The notes: generated by a model not told the origin, from the sequence alone. Shown: positions 1 to 9,734, numbered from the stretch's first letter. The stretch: DNA of 64,000 nt from CAWFFV01 sp963814985 (GCA_963814985.1 CAWFFV010000009.1:124001-188000); one strand, 5' to 3'. Program-made: numbers and translations.

Positions 1-1
1 T

Positions 2-169
2 GTGGGTGGTCGCAATATTGCGTTAAGAACGTTGCTCGTTCGGCAGGACTGGATGAGTACGGGCGAATTGTCAGATCGCCCTGATGTGTCGGACCATGAA
101 GCCAAAGCAGCGCGTCTGCAAAGATATGCTGAGTTGCGGTGGAGTCCAGACACAAGCCTCTGTCTTTAG
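2..169 (+). CDS. C-terminal end of an unrecognised protein (5' partial)
   Basis: An open frame enters from the left edge and runs 55 codons to a TAG at 167-169. The composition (Arg/Leu/Asp rich, soluble) looks coding, but the visible tail has no motif I recognise. The stop codon sits inside a small hairpin with arms CCTCTG (157-162) and CAGAGG (171-176); no T-run follows, so this is at best a weak terminator. The gene start lies outside the window. Confidence 0.4.
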   Translation: MGGRNIALRTLLVRQDWMSTGELSDRPDVSDHEAKAARLQRYAELRWSPDTSLCL

Positions 170-204
170 GCAGAGGTATTTGACGATAAAAAAGGAGAGG
201 CACG

Positions 205-312
205 ATGAGACGTACCCCTCCCCAGCCAGACACCTACCTCCACCTCAGAAGACAGAGGAATACTTACAAGTACTCCTACGAAACCTATCGACACACTATG
301 CCTTCCACTTAA
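205..312 (+). CDS. possible small basic peptide, 35 aa
   Basis: An ATG at 205 follows a good ribosome binding site (AAGGAGAGG, GGAG at 194-197, spacing 7) and opens a 35-codon frame ending at TAA 310-312. The peptide is rich in Arg, Thr and Tyr and resembles nothing I know. Its last codons overlap the 3' end of the convergent redoxin gene. The strong SD is the only support; it could be chance. Confidence 0.25.
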   Translation: MRRTPPQPDTYLHLRRQRNTYKYSYETYRHTMPST

Positions 313-835
313 TGGTACAACCAACAGGTTTTGTCTCTGGTGCTACCACCTCTTTGTCTGCGATGATGGCATCGAGGGCTTCCTTCGCATAGCGATGTTT
401 GACCGAACTTTCATCCTCATAGTTATCGTCGAGTGCCCCATGATAGCGCAATTTACCGGAAGTATCAAAGATAAATAGTTCGGGCGTACGCTCGGCACCA
501 TAGGCATGAGCAACAACCTGACTCTCATCGTAGAGATATGGAAAGACAAAACCCTTTTCCACGGCTCGCTTTGCCATGTTTTCCATACTGTCAGCAGGAT
601 ACCTGGAAACATCGTTCGAGCTAATCGCCAGCGTACGCACATCCTGTGATGCATAGTCACGAGCAAGAGCATTAATGCGATCTTCCCAGGCTCGAACATA
701 TGGACAATGGTTACATGTAAAAACTACTATGGCGGCCTTTGCATTGCTAAAGAACTCATGGGCACTATATACTTGCCCATCGGTAGCTGGCAGGCTAAAT
801 TCTACCAGGCTATCGCCTGTCATCAGCTGTGTCAT
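296..835 (-). CDS. thioredoxin-family (AhpC/TSA redoxin) protein
   Basis: About 179 aa with a redoxin fold: an N-terminal strand typical of peroxiredoxin/TlpA proteins, then a CNHCPYV motif (Cys41, Cys44 from this start) at the thioredoxin active-site position, and the family cis-Pro region (AERTPELFIF). No signal peptide, so probably cytoplasmic thiol-disulfide or peroxide chemistry; the substrate cannot be told. An upstream ATG at 877 exists, but ATG 835 has a clear AGAAGGAG site 8 nt before it and is preferred. It follows another thioredoxin-fold gene on the same strand, 74 nt away, so the two may be co-transcribed. Confidence 0.85.
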   Translation of the reverse strand: MTQLMTGDSLVEFSLPATDGQVYSAHEFFSNAKAAIVVFTCNHCPYVRAWEDRINALARDYASQDVRTLAISSNDVSRYPADSMENMAKRAVEKGFVFPYLYDESQVVAHAYGAERTPELFIFDTSGKLRYHGALDDNYEDESSVKHRYAKEALDAIIADKEVVAPETKPVGCTIKWKA

Positions 836-909
836 GATATATTCTCCTTCTGGAAGTGTGCCAAACAATAATGTCAAGGTAAAGCACCTTCCACCAGATA
901 TTGTACCTT

Positions 910-1236
910 CTACACGGTAAAAGTTCTCTGCAAAGCAGCAGCTATTAACTCACGTGGGGGCAGAGGAGAAATACGCCCGTCAGCACGCCGATATGCTCGA
1001 CATGTGAGACCTGGCTCAGCTATATCTTCTGGTAACGGAGCGATATCAACTCCATCTACTCGAATGGTCGGTGAACCATAAAAAGTATAACGCTGTGCTT
1101 CAGCTTCCGTCTTGACCTCAATAATCTCCACAGGGGTGTGTATCTTCTCTTCTACCATAGCCTCATGCAAAAGTGCTAACGCACGCTCGTGACTGGGACA
1201 ATCAGCATAATAGAAAAACTCGACTTTTGGCATCAT
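910..1236 (-). CDS. small thioredoxin-like 'DF family (seleno)protein'
   Basis: 108 aa, beta-alpha-beta start with YYADCPSHERAL and a downstream GSPTIRVDGVDI segment. That pairing is typical of the small thioredoxin-like proteins annotated as DF-family or organomercurial-lyase-like. The usual second active-site cysteine (CPxC) is replaced by His (CPSH), so simple dithiol chemistry is unlikely. The start has tandem ATGs (1236, 1233) just after AGAGGTGG. Likely first gene of a two-gene unit with the redoxin. Function unknown beyond the fold. Confidence 0.7.
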   Translation of the reverse strand: MMPKVEFFYYADCPSHERALALLHEAMVEEKIHTPVEIIEVKTEAEAQRYTFYGSPTIRVDGVDIAPLPEDIAEPGLTCRAYRRADGRISPLPPRELIAAALQRTFTV

Positions 1237-1512
1237 CCACCTCTTTGTTATGGCCTTGTGAACAAAGGTTGCTCGACAATCGGCTCACCCATCATTTGAT
1301 AACACAAATTGGGATCATGCACATTCCCAAAAGGATGGAATTTCCAAATTCTATACATATTTACTCGTTTTACATATTATTGTTGAGTCACCATATTAGC
1401 ACATTCATCTTAGCAAGGGAAAAATAGCTATGCATTCCTTTCCGTTTTGTGTATACTGCCGAAGAATTTATACATAGACAAGCACATAAATTTGTCGGAG
1501 GGGACAACACCA

Positions 1513-2838
1513 GTGGGGATACAATTCACTACTGAGCAGGTTCTTACCATGGCCCCCGATTCCAGTTCTGCTGCCGCTGGCAAAAAACTTGGAGTCGCCA
1601 AACATTGGAAGAATCTGGGACAAAGTTCAGAAGCACTCTGGGGAGAATGCCAGGGTAGCGCACTCTATCAGGTACGTGTCGATCTTTCTTCTCTTACCAT
1701 ACAATGCAGTTGTCCAAGTCGCAAACTACCCTGTAAACATGGACTTGGCCTGCTCTTGCTAACCGTCAATGCACCCACAGCTATCCCTGTTGCCGATCCA
1801 CCGGAGTGGATCGTGGCATGGTTGGCAAAGCGGGCGGCTGCCAGCAAACGTAAAGAGGAAACGGAGGAAAAAAAGTCTAAATCCAATGCTGAACCTACTG
1901 CGGCCCAGATAAAGAATGCAGAGAAACGCATGGCCTCGGTCACTGCGGGCATTGAACACATTGATCTCTGGCTTAATGATCTTGTACGCAATGGTCTGGG
2001 TAGCGTAGAGACACAACCGGCCAAATACTGGGAGACGCCGCGAGCACAGATGCAAGATGCACAAGCAACAGGCATCGCCTTGCGCATACAGCGTATGGCG
2101 GCCATACCCAATGCTTCGCGCAACTGGCCTGAAAAGCTGCTTGCTCATATGGGACAACTCGCACTTCTCACTCACGCTTTCAATCGACTCGACCAGTTAG
2201 AGGCTCCGCTACAAGAAGATGTACGCCAGCTCATCGGCTGGTCACTCAAAGAGGATGAGGTTATCCAGCGCGGCGAAAGAGTAACCGATGATTGGCTGAC
2301 ATTGGGACAGTTAGTCGAAGAGGGAGATCGTGGACGCACACAGCGAACATGGTTACTTGGTACCACTACCAAACGCTCAGCGTTGGTGTTACAATTCGCC
2401 ATCACAGGAGTATCGTTCTCAGAGGTATATCCTCTCGGTATACGCCAAACGGCAGATCTTGTCTATTGGCCGAGCGCTTATCCACAACGTGCGTTGATCG
2501 AGACACGACGGGGAGAAGTTACCTCTCTCCCAGAACGTCTTCCAGGTACAGAAACAATAGAAGAGTTTTTTGAGAGTATTGCAACTGTACTGGCACGTCA
2601 CCCCTGGCGCGATCGTTTCTTATGCACATTACGAGATGTCATTCCAATCTATGATACAAACGATAATACATGCTACATACGCGATAGCAGCGGACAGGCG
2701 CTGCGATTGGTCAATGGTGAACACTGGCATTTGCTGGCACGTTCGGGAGGAATGCCTGTAGATTTCGCAGGAGAGTGGGATGGGGAGGTATTAACACCAC
2801 TGGGTATCCTGGTGGATGGCAAATATTACACGGTATAG
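1513..2838 (+). CDS. SWIM zinc-finger family protein
   Basis: About 441 aa. An N-terminal SWIM motif (CSC...CKH: Cys65, Cys67, Cys74, His76 from this start) predicts zinc and nucleic-acid or protein binding. A charged Lys/Glu linker follows, then a long domain without recognisable catalytic residues. I chose GTG 1513 because GGAGGGG lies about 9 nt upstream; a longer ATG start at 1447 lacks a site. It is the first gene of a collinear cluster (SWIM, DUF5691, MoxR ATPase, DUF5682, VWA) known from Actinobacteria and Chloroflexota. The gap to DUF5691 is 130 nt. The cluster's role is unproven; MoxR-VWA pairs act in chaperone-like or conflict systems. Confidence 0.85.
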   Translation: MGIQFTTEQVLTMAPDSSSAAAGKKLGVAKHWKNLGQSSEALWGECQGSALYQVRVDLSSLTIQCSCPSRKLPCKHGLGLLLLTVNAPTAIPVADPPEWIVAWLAKRAAASKRKEETEEKKSKSNAEPTAAQIKNAEKRMASVTAGIEHIDLWLNDLVRNGLGSVETQPAKYWETPRAQMQDAQATGIALRIQRMAAIPNASRNWPEKLLAHMGQLALLTHAFNRLDQLEAPLQEDVRQLIGWSLKEDEVIQRGERVTDDWLTLGQLVEEGDRGRTQRTWLLGTTTKRSALVLQFAITGVSFSEVYPLGIRQTADLVYWPSAYPQRALIETRRGEVTSLPERLPGTETIEEFFESIATVLARHPWRDRFLCTLRDVIPIYDTNDNTCYIRDSSGQALRLVNGEHWHLLARSGGMPVDFAGEWDGEVLTPLGILVDGKYYTV

Positions 2839-2968
2839 TTGCAGTATCCTTACACGGATCGCAGGGAAAGGGAAAACCTGATGCAGCTCCCCATACCTCC
2901 TGACGGGAATAATGCTAGCAGAACGTTGCCTGAAATGTCAAGTGGTTCTGCAATACGGAGTTTTATGT

Positions 2969-4546
2969 ATGGATAAAATTGTCACAATAGCAATCGTTGG
3001 TACGGGACAGCAACCCAATAAAGAGGCTACAACAGGCACTCCTGTTGATGCGCTGGCAACGCAACTCTCTGTTGATGATCCTGAGCGCAAATTTCTACTC
3101 ACAGCAGGTGCATGGACCATATACCGTCAGGCTGGACGCCTGACAGAGCCGGCTCCCGCTATACCACAGGCCGCCGCACCCGAAACACTTCCAGCTTGTT
3201 CACCCAAAGCAACACAACTGGTGGAAAGTTTGTTGCGGGAACATAGCGAACTGCTACCCGAAGCTTTAGTTCGTCTGAAGCAAACAGGCCTGCGCCTTCC
3301 ATATGAACTGCTCCCTCAAGCATTGACCTCTGGAGCACAATCAAAGGAGATACGTCCGGCACTTATCTCAGTCATTGGTGAGCGTGGTCGCTGGCTCAGT
3401 CAGTTCAACTCAGCCTGGTCCTGGGTGACACAATTTCTGCCTACGGTAGAGACTACTTTACCCGATGATGGAGAAACTATCTGGCAAGAAGGTACACTCG
3501 GACAACGCTATGAGATATTGCAACGCTTGCGTGCAATAGATCCGGCGCAGGTACGCGATAAATTGGCTGCCGTCTGGAAACAGGAGAAAGCGGAGGCCAG
3601 GGGTAAACTTCTTGGGACATTCGAGATCGGTCTTTCTGCTGAGGATGAACCATTTCTTGACAAGGCGCTGGATGATCGGGCAGAAAGTGTGCGTACTCTC
3701 GCGGCTTCGCTCCTGGCACGTATTCCCACATCAGCTCTTGCACAGCGTATGCTGGCTCGTGCCGATGCAATAATACTCTCTTATGCTGATGATAAGTTTA
3801 CTATCAAACCTCCATCGGAGGCGAAAAAAGAGTGGCTACGAGACGGAATTGAAGAAAAACCAACATATAATACGGGAATAGGCAAACGTGCCTGGTATCT
3901 GGTGCAGATACTTTCCCTGATTCCTCCCACACACTGGGAAGTGCGTTTTTCCACTTCTCCGGCTGAACTGATTACAGCCGCTCACGCCACTGAATGGGGC
4001 GAGCAGATCATTGATAGTTGGTCATATGCCACCATGCTCCACGGTGGGACAAATTGGATTACCCCTCTCTGGAAATGGCGCTGTGAGCAACCAGGCAATA
4101 ATAATATACGTGATATCCACATCTCAACAATCCATGCAACGATTGGTGCCCGTGTTCCCCAACAGGAGGCAGAGCAATATATCCGGCAACTGACTCCAGG
4201 GAGTCCTGCATGGGAAACAGCACTGCCAACGCTCTCCATACCCTGGAGCACGGAGTTTGGCAATGCCTATCTGCTGGCCCTCCGAACATTCATCACGACA
4301 CTGGCACTTGATACCTACCAGCAATCTAATGAATGGCATCCACAATCCAACACATGGTATCAAAGCCTTGCAGTAGCCACTAGAGCACTACCATACCCAT
4401 GTTTTGCTCTGGCATTGGAAAGCTGGATACTGCCAGAAGTCGAGGACAACAAGATACGCTGGCGCATACAAACATGGGAACAAGAACTACGACGCTTCAC
4501 CGAAGTAATTCATTTACGTCAACGCACTATAGAGGAGATTGTATAA
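2969..4546 (+). CDS. DUF5691 domain-containing protein
   Basis: About 525 aa, largely helical, with HEAT-like stretches (for example the DDRAESVRTLAASLLARIPT segment near residues 225-245) and no catalytic motif I can see. DUF5691 proteins are the usual neighbour of the SWIM and MoxR genes in this cluster. ATG 2969 (after CGGAG at 2956-2960) is preferred to ATG 2912. The stop is separated from the MoxR start by one base, indicating translational coupling. Role inferred as scaffold or adaptor for the ATPase. Confidence 0.8.
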   Translation: MDKIVTIAIVGTGQQPNKEATTGTPVDALATQLSVDDPERKFLLTAGAWTIYRQAGRLTEPAPAIPQAAAPETLPACSPKATQLVESLLREHSELLPEALVRLKQTGLRLPYELLPQALTSGAQSKEIRPALISVIGERGRWLSQFNSAWSWVTQFLPTVETTLPDDGETIWQEGTLGQRYEILQRLRAIDPAQVRDKLAAVWKQEKAEARGKLLGTFEIGLSAEDEPFLDKALDDRAESVRTLAASLLARIPTSALAQRMLARADAIILSYADDKFTIKPPSEAKKEWLRDGIEEKPTYNTGIGKRAWYLVQILSLIPPTHWEVRFSTSPAELITAAHATEWGEQIIDSWSYATMLHGGTNWITPLWKWRCEQPGNNNIRDIHISTIHATIGARVPQQEAEQYIRQLTPGSPAWETALPTLSIPWSTEFGNAYLLALRTFITTLALDTYQQSNEWHPQSNTWYQSLAVATRALPYPCFALALESWILPEVEDNKIRWRIQTWEQELRRFTEVIHLRQRTIEEIV

Positions 4547-4547
4547 C

Positions 4548-5675
4548 ATGGCTATAACCAATCACGCTGTAACAAACGAAATCGAAACCACTGCTATCAA
4601 CGCTGTCATACGTCAACATGCGGAACAACAATATGCTGAGGAACTCGCTGAACTGGCCAGAGAAGACACACGCCAGCGCCCACCCAACTGGACACTCTCC
4701 CCGTGGGCTGTACGTATCTATTTGATGGGTGGAACACTCTCCAACGGTTTTGTTGTGACTCCCAAATATATCGGCAATCCCCGCTTGATTGAGATCGCCG
4801 TTGCCACACTGGCTACAGATCGAGCATTGCTGCTCTACGGAGTTCCAGGCACCGCCAAATCCTGGGTTAGTGAGCATCTTGCCGCCGCCATTACAGGTAA
4901 CTCCACTCTACTCATTCAGGGTACCGCAGGCACCGACGAAAATGCCATACGCTACGGCTGGAACTATGCACGCTTGCTGGTGGAGGGTCCCTCGATGGCT
5001 GCATTAGTCATTAGTCCGATGATGCAAGCAATGCAAACGGGAAAAATCGCTCGTATCGAAGAGTTGACACGTATCCCCAGCGAAGTGCAGGACACTTTAA
5101 TCACCATCCTTTCTGAGAAGACACTTCCCATACCAGAACTCAACTCAGAAGTACAGGGCAGCAAAGGCTTTAATGTGATTGCTACCGCCAATAATCGTGA
5201 TAAGGGCGTCAACGAACTTTCCAGTGCTTTGATGCGTCGTTTCAATACTGTTGTTCTTCCACTTCCTGATACCATTGACGAAGAGATAGATATTGTTGAT
5301 CGCCGTGTTGCCAGCCTTGGCAAAGCTCTTGAATTGCCCGCTGAGAAACCTGCTTTAGAGGAGATTCGCCGCGTGGTAACAGTTTTCCGTGAACTGCGCT
5401 CCGGTGTCACAATGGATGGCAAGACAAAAATCAAGTCACCAAGTGGGACGCTCTCCACTGCCGAAGCTATCTCAGTTATCAACAGTGGATTGGCGATGGC
5501 AGGCTACTATGGAGATGGTGAGTTGCGAGCCAACGATCTGGCTGCCGGGCTAACTGGTGCCATTATTAAAGATCCTGTTCAGGATCGCGTTGTCTGGCTT
5601 GAGTACCTGCAAACTGTCGTCAAGGAACGCGATGGTTGGAAAGATTTGTTCCGTGCTTGCAAAGAGGTAATATAA
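4548..5675 (+). CDS. MoxR-type AAA+ ATPase
   Basis: 375 aa. The Walker A motif is GVPGTAKS (about residues 98-105). The Walker B region reads IARIEEL, with Glu-Glu in place of the usual Asp-Glu; sensor 1 is IATANNRD, followed by LMRRFN. These are MoxR hallmarks. Such ATPases remodel partner proteins together with a VWA-domain protein, here encoded two genes downstream. ATG 4548 lies 1 nt after the DUF5691 stop, with AGAGGAG in the preceding gene. The next gene's GTG is only 3 nt after this stop, so the unit is an operon. Confidence 0.9.
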   Translation: MAITNHAVTNEIETTAINAVIRQHAEQQYAEELAELAREDTRQRPPNWTLSPWAVRIYLMGGTLSNGFVVTPKYIGNPRLIEIAVATLATDRALLLYGVPGTAKSWVSEHLAAAITGNSTLLIQGTAGTDENAIRYGWNYARLLVEGPSMAALVISPMMQAMQTGKIARIEELTRIPSEVQDTLITILSEKTLPIPELNSEVQGSKGFNVIATANNRDKGVNELSSALMRRFNTVVLPLPDTIDEEIDIVDRRVASLGKALELPAEKPALEEIRRVVTVFRELRSGVTMDGKTKIKSPSGTLSTAEAISVINSGLAMAGYYGDGELRANDLAAGLTGAIIKDPVQDRVVWLEYLQTVVKERDGWKDLFRACKEVI

Positions 5676-5678
5676 ATC

Positions 5679-8002
5679 GTGAGCATTCACATCTTTGGTA
5701 TACGCCATCATGGTCCAGGATGTGCACGGTGTTTGCATCTGGCACTTGATACCTGAAGCCGGATATCGTGCTTGTCGAAGGACCACCGGATGCACAGGGA
5801 GTCTTACCCCTGCTTGCACATGCAGATATGCAACCACCGGTAGCGTTGCTGATCTATGCGCCCGATGATCCCAAACGTGCAGTCTATTATCCTTTTACCC
5901 ATTTCTCACCCGAATGGCAAGCACTATCCTATGCCCAGGCGCATAATATACCAGCTCGTTTTATGGATCTGCCACAAGCGATCCAAATGGCAAAAGAACC
6001 CGTAGGAGCGACTATCGCAGTCGCTCAGCCACCCGATCCAACAAGCAGCACACCTGACAAGACAGGTACAGCCAGCCCTACAGCACAGGCAACACTTGAA
6101 ATAACGCCAGAGACGCCACAGCAACCGCAACTCGACGATCCGCTGGCAATGCTCGCTCAAGCGGCTGGTTACACCGATCATGAACTCTGGTGGGAACGAC
6201 AAATTGAGCAGCGGCGTGACCTTACTGACTTTTTCGAGGGCATCCTGGAAGCAATGACAGCTCTACGTGCTGATACCTCGCCTAAGAATGAGGAGGAGGC
6301 ACAACGTGAGGCCCATATGCGCCAGACAATTCGTGCAGCACAGAAAGAAGGCTTTCAGCGTATCGCCGTCGTCTGCGGTGCATGGCATGCTCCAGTACTG
6401 GTAAACCCTGGCCCTGCCAAGACTGATGCCGCTTTACTCAGTGGATTGAAAAAGGTCAAGGTTGAGGCTACCTGGATTCCCTGGACAAACTCGCGCCTCT
6501 CCTACCGCAGTGGCTATGGAGCGGGTGTCACTTCTCCAGGCTGGTATGAGCATCTCTGGACAACGCCCGACCGTATTACTATCCGCTGGATCACGCAAGC
6601 TGCGCGTCTCTTACGAGAGCAGGGGTTGGATGCTTCTTCCGCTAGCGTCATCGAGGCCGTGCGACTGGGTGAATCGCTTGCAGCTCTGCGTGATCTGCCC
6701 ATGCCGGGTCTTGCCGAATTACATGAGGCCATCGAAACCGTGTTGTGCAATGGGAACACTACACCAATGAGCCTCATTCGCGATAAGATGGAGATCGGTG
6801 AGAAGCTAGGACAGGTTCCAGCAGAAACACCAGCCGTTCCGTTACAGCGCGATCTGGAACTCAAACAGCGCAAGTTACGCCTTATCCCTTCGGCAGAAAT
6901 TGTTAAGCTTGAGTTGGACTTACGCAAAGACACTGATCGTGCTCGTAGCCAGCTCTTGCATCAATTACGACTGCTCAAGATCCATTGGGGACAACCAAAA
7001 CGTGTCAGTGGCAAAACGGGCACATTCCACGAACATTGGCAGATCCAGTGGCAGGTCGAGTTCGCCGTTGCCCTGATTGAGGCTAACATTTGGGGCAACA
7101 CGGTTGAATCTGCTACCACAGCCTTTGTCTGTCATACAGCGGATAATACCGAAGATCTACCCCCGTTAACCGAACTGCTGGATCAAGTTATTCTGGCTGA
7201 GTTGCCAGGCGCTATTGACCATGTCCTACAAGAGGTACAGAAGCGTGCGGCGGTCTCCGCTGATGTACGGCATATGATGAAACTTCGCATGCCACCACTG
7301 GCACAAGTGGCACGCTATGGCAATGTGCGCAAGGCAAAATCCGAACGGATCATTCCCATTATCGACGGTCTTTTTGAACGCATCGTGATTGGCCTGCCGG
7401 GAGCCTGTGCCTCACTCGACGATGATGCCGCGCAAGAGATGGTCAGCAGCATTGACAAGGTACAGGATAGCGTCAGCCTGCTCAATCGCGAGGGTCAACA
7501 AACGGAATGGCAAACGCTTCTCCGGCAATTGATCGACCGTGAAAGTATTCACGGCCTGGTACGTGGGCGCTGTTGCCGCCTGTTATTGGAGCAGAATGTT
7601 CTGGACGAGGACGAGTTACAACGACTGACACGACTTGCACTCTCGCCTGCCACAACTGCCCCACAAGCATCCGCCTGGATCGAAGGAGTGCACGAGGCAG
7701 TGGACTGCTTGTCTTACACCAGGATGGTCTCTGGCGTGCACTGAAATGGCTGGCTAAGTCAACTTACCACGGAAACTTTCGAGATGCTTTTACCCATTTT
7801 GCGTCGCGCCTTTTCCAGCTTCCAGTCACCACAGCGGCGAGCTATGGGCGAAAGGTTAAGCACTTGCGTGTATCCTCGGCAGAAACACCAGCAACAAAGA
7901 AACATGGTGATAGTCGAAGAAAGCACTATCCATCAAGCACGAGCAGATACTGTATTGCCAATCCTGGCACATATTATGGGGGTACCACTTGATGGCCATT
8001 GA
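5679..8002 (+). pseudogene. DUF5682 family protein gene with three single-base frameshifts
   Basis: The reading begins at GTG 5679 with SIHIFGIRHHGPG, the family's start. It hits TGA 5754 and resumes one frame back with LKPDIVLVEGPPDA, so one base is missing near 5753. The main frame (5768-7744) then loses frame near 7690: WIEG continues in another frame as GSGLLVLHQDGLW (base missing). Frame is restored near 7743-7745 by an extra A in AAA, ending with ILAHIMGVPL at 8002. Joined, the product is about 770 aa, normal for DUF5682. Function unknown; conserved partner of MoxR/VWA. The gene is either decaying or the draft sequence has errors; no substitution-type stop is seen. Confidence 0.8.
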
Positions 8003-9234
8003 TGAGAAAGAACGACTACGTCGCTGGCGGCTCGTTCTGGGTAAAGATGCAAGTGAAGGAATGGAAGCAGGTGGAGCGGGAGCAGGTGAAGGTGAAGGTG
8101 AAGGTGAAGGAGGCTTTTGCCTGAGTGGGCGTGACCAGGGGATGATCGTGTGCTGGAAGCACTCTATGACTCGGAACGCTCGGCAGGTCTGGGTGGTTCT
8201 TCACCAAATGTCGCACGCTGGCTAGGAGATATCCGCACCTACTTCCCATCATCGACGGTACGTGTGATGCAACAAGATGCCTTGCAGCGCCTGCACCTCA
8301 CACAGAGTGCCTGGAACCAGAGATGCTAGAGAATGTCGATGCCGATGTTCATCTTGTTGCTTCACTGCTCTCACTCAGCAAGGTTATACCGGAGAAGACC
8401 AAGGATACGGCACGGCAAGTGGTACGCAAAGTTGTAGAAGAGTTGGAACGCAAATTAGCCAATCCGCTAATTCAGGCCGTGCGTGGTAGTCTCAACAGGG
8501 CTACCCGCGCCTACCGTCCGCGTGCCAACGAAATCAACTGGGATCGAACCATTCGCGCTAACCTGAAAAACTACCTGCCCGAGAAAGGCACCATCATCGC
8601 TGAGCGTCTGGTCGGACATGGCCATAAACGCTCCTCATTGCGCGACATTGTGTTATGCGTGGATCAAAGCGGCTCTATGGCTGCATCTCTGGTCTACTCA
8701 GGCATTTTCGGGGCAGTCCTGGCTTCGATCAAAGCTGTCAGTACACGCATGGTTGTCTTCGATACAGCGGTTGTTGATCTTACCGATGACCTGCAAGATC
8801 CAGTAGATCTGCTCTTTGGCACACAACTGGGCGGAGGGACAGATATCAACCGTGCCCTTGCCTACTGCCAACAGGTTATCACACGACCAACGCAAACGAT
8901 CCTGGTGCTCATCACCGACTTGTACGAGGGTGGGAACGAAAAGGAGATGTTACGTCGGGCTGCAGAGTTAGTTGCAAGCGGTGTACAAGTCATCTGTTTG
9001 CTCGCCTTGAGTGATCAGGGCACACCCGGCTTTGACCAGGGCAATGCTGCGACTCTTGCGGCTATGGGAGTGCCATCCTTCGCCTGTACTCCTGACCTGT
9101 TTCCTGACCTGATGGCAGCCGCTATTCAGCACCAGGATTTAGGGCAATGGGCAGCAAAAAATGATATTGTCGCAGCTCGTGGGGGAGATGGAGGAGCTCA
9201 TTTGAGCATTACATCCAAATTGAGAGGTAGATAG
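7992..9234 (+). pseudogene. VWA domain protein gene of the MoxR cluster, two frameshifts
   Basis: ATG 7992 overlaps the DUF5682 3' end. The N-terminal part (ERLRRWRLVLG, then an Ala/Gly/Glu linker and CLSGRDQGM) is out of frame with the rest. A missing G near 8144 (ATGATC for ATGGATC) and a missing base near 8308 separate it from the conserved middle (ARWLGDIRTYFPSS) and the long C-terminal frame 8323-9234. The VWA domain has a full MIDAS: DQSGSMAAS, the TQLGGGTDIN threonine and the ITDLYEG aspartate. It would be the metal-dependent binding partner of the MoxR ATPase. The 303-aa C-terminal part could be translated alone. Confidence 0.8.
8085..8108 (+). repeat. (GGTGAA)4 microsatellite in the VWA gene
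   Basis: Four perfect tandem GGTGAA units encode a Gly-Glu linker in the N-terminal part of the VWA protein. Hexamer gain or loss by slippage would keep the frame and only alter linker length. Confidence 0.8.
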
Positions 9235-9256
9235 ACTTGCCTCTCAACTTGGATGT
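9211..9256. terminator. bidirectional hairpin between VWA gene and hicB
   Basis: 17-bp arms with a single mismatch (9211-9227 and 9240-9256) around a 12-nt loop, spanning the VWA stop codon and lying between two convergent genes. No strong T-run follows on either strand, so termination is inferred from position and stability. Confidence 0.55.
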
Positions 9257-9275
9257 TCCATATCTTAGTCAACCA

Positions 9276-9479
9276 TTACAAATTCTCAAGGAATTCTTCA
9301 GGGAGATTTCCCGTTTCAGGCAAAGGAAACTCTTCGAGGTGAAGTTCGGTAGCTTCTCTCAAATTAGCGACAGCTTCTTCAACCGTATGGCCCTGGCTGG
9401 CCGTACCTACTTCGGGGCATTCTGCGACGTACAGATCATCTTCTTTATGAAGAATAGCGGTAAAAGTTCGTACAGTCAT
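9276..9479 (-). CDS. HicB-family antitoxin-like protein (orphan)
   Basis: 67 aa with the HicB-like partial RNase H fold: TFTAILHKEDDLYVAECPE, then GTASQGHTVEEAVANLREA. This matches the UPF0150/HicB family. It lacks the C-terminal DNA-binding extension of longer HicBs. Normally HicA toxin is adjacent. Here the downstream side is the convergent VWA gene and the upstream side holds only a promoter and a repeat element, so no toxin partner is visible. Strong SD (AGGAGGGAG) precedes ATG 9479. It may be a solitary antitoxin or regulator. Confidence 0.8.
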   Translation of the reverse strand: MTVRTFTAILHKEDDLYVAECPEVGTASQGHTVEEAVANLREATELHLEEFPLPETGNLPEEFLENL

Positions 9480-9498
9480 ATCTCTCCCTCCTATGGGT

Positions 9499-9527
9499 AC
9501 TATACCAATAGTCCGCTAAACATTCAA
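9499..9527 (-). promoter_or_regulatory. sigma70-type promoter of the hicB-like gene
   Basis: On the minus strand, TTGAAT (9522-9527), a 17-bp spacer and TATAGT (9499-9504) lie about 20 nt before the ATG, with the SD between. The gene thus has its own promoter, which argues against a lost upstream hicA in the same transcript. Confidence 0.6.
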
Positions 9528-9590
9528 GTCCGAGACCATCTCAGAGCACACATCGCTTTTAGGCGAAGGTTGCTTTTGGCCTTTTTTAAT

Positions 9591-9727
9591 TAACTCCTCG
9601 CCACCTGCGGTGGCTCGCTCTCATTTTGTTGCCGGTGGTAGAGTTTGCGGCGCAAACTCTCCCACCGGCAACAAAACAATTCGCGAAGCGCCGTAGGCGC
9701 TGAGGAATCAGAAAAAGGGACCTGAGA
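9591..9727 (+). repeat. family A cloverleaf element, copy A1
   Basis: Left hairpin CCACC-TGC-GGTGG, a central hairpin with about 26-bp arms (one mismatch, loop GGC) and a right hairpin AGCGCC-GTA-GGCGCT, then GGGACCTGAGA. Both terminal inverted repeats are truncated. The right end lies 8 nt from the stop of the minus-strand DJ-1 gene. Confidence 0.85.
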
Positions 9728-9734
9728 ATCCAGA

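Noticed and set aside
7573..8002. Two short separate genes after DUF5682
   Set aside because: Both frames continue the DUF5682 family C-terminus (GSGLLVLHQDGLW, LPILRRAFSSF), so they are frameshifted pieces of one gene.
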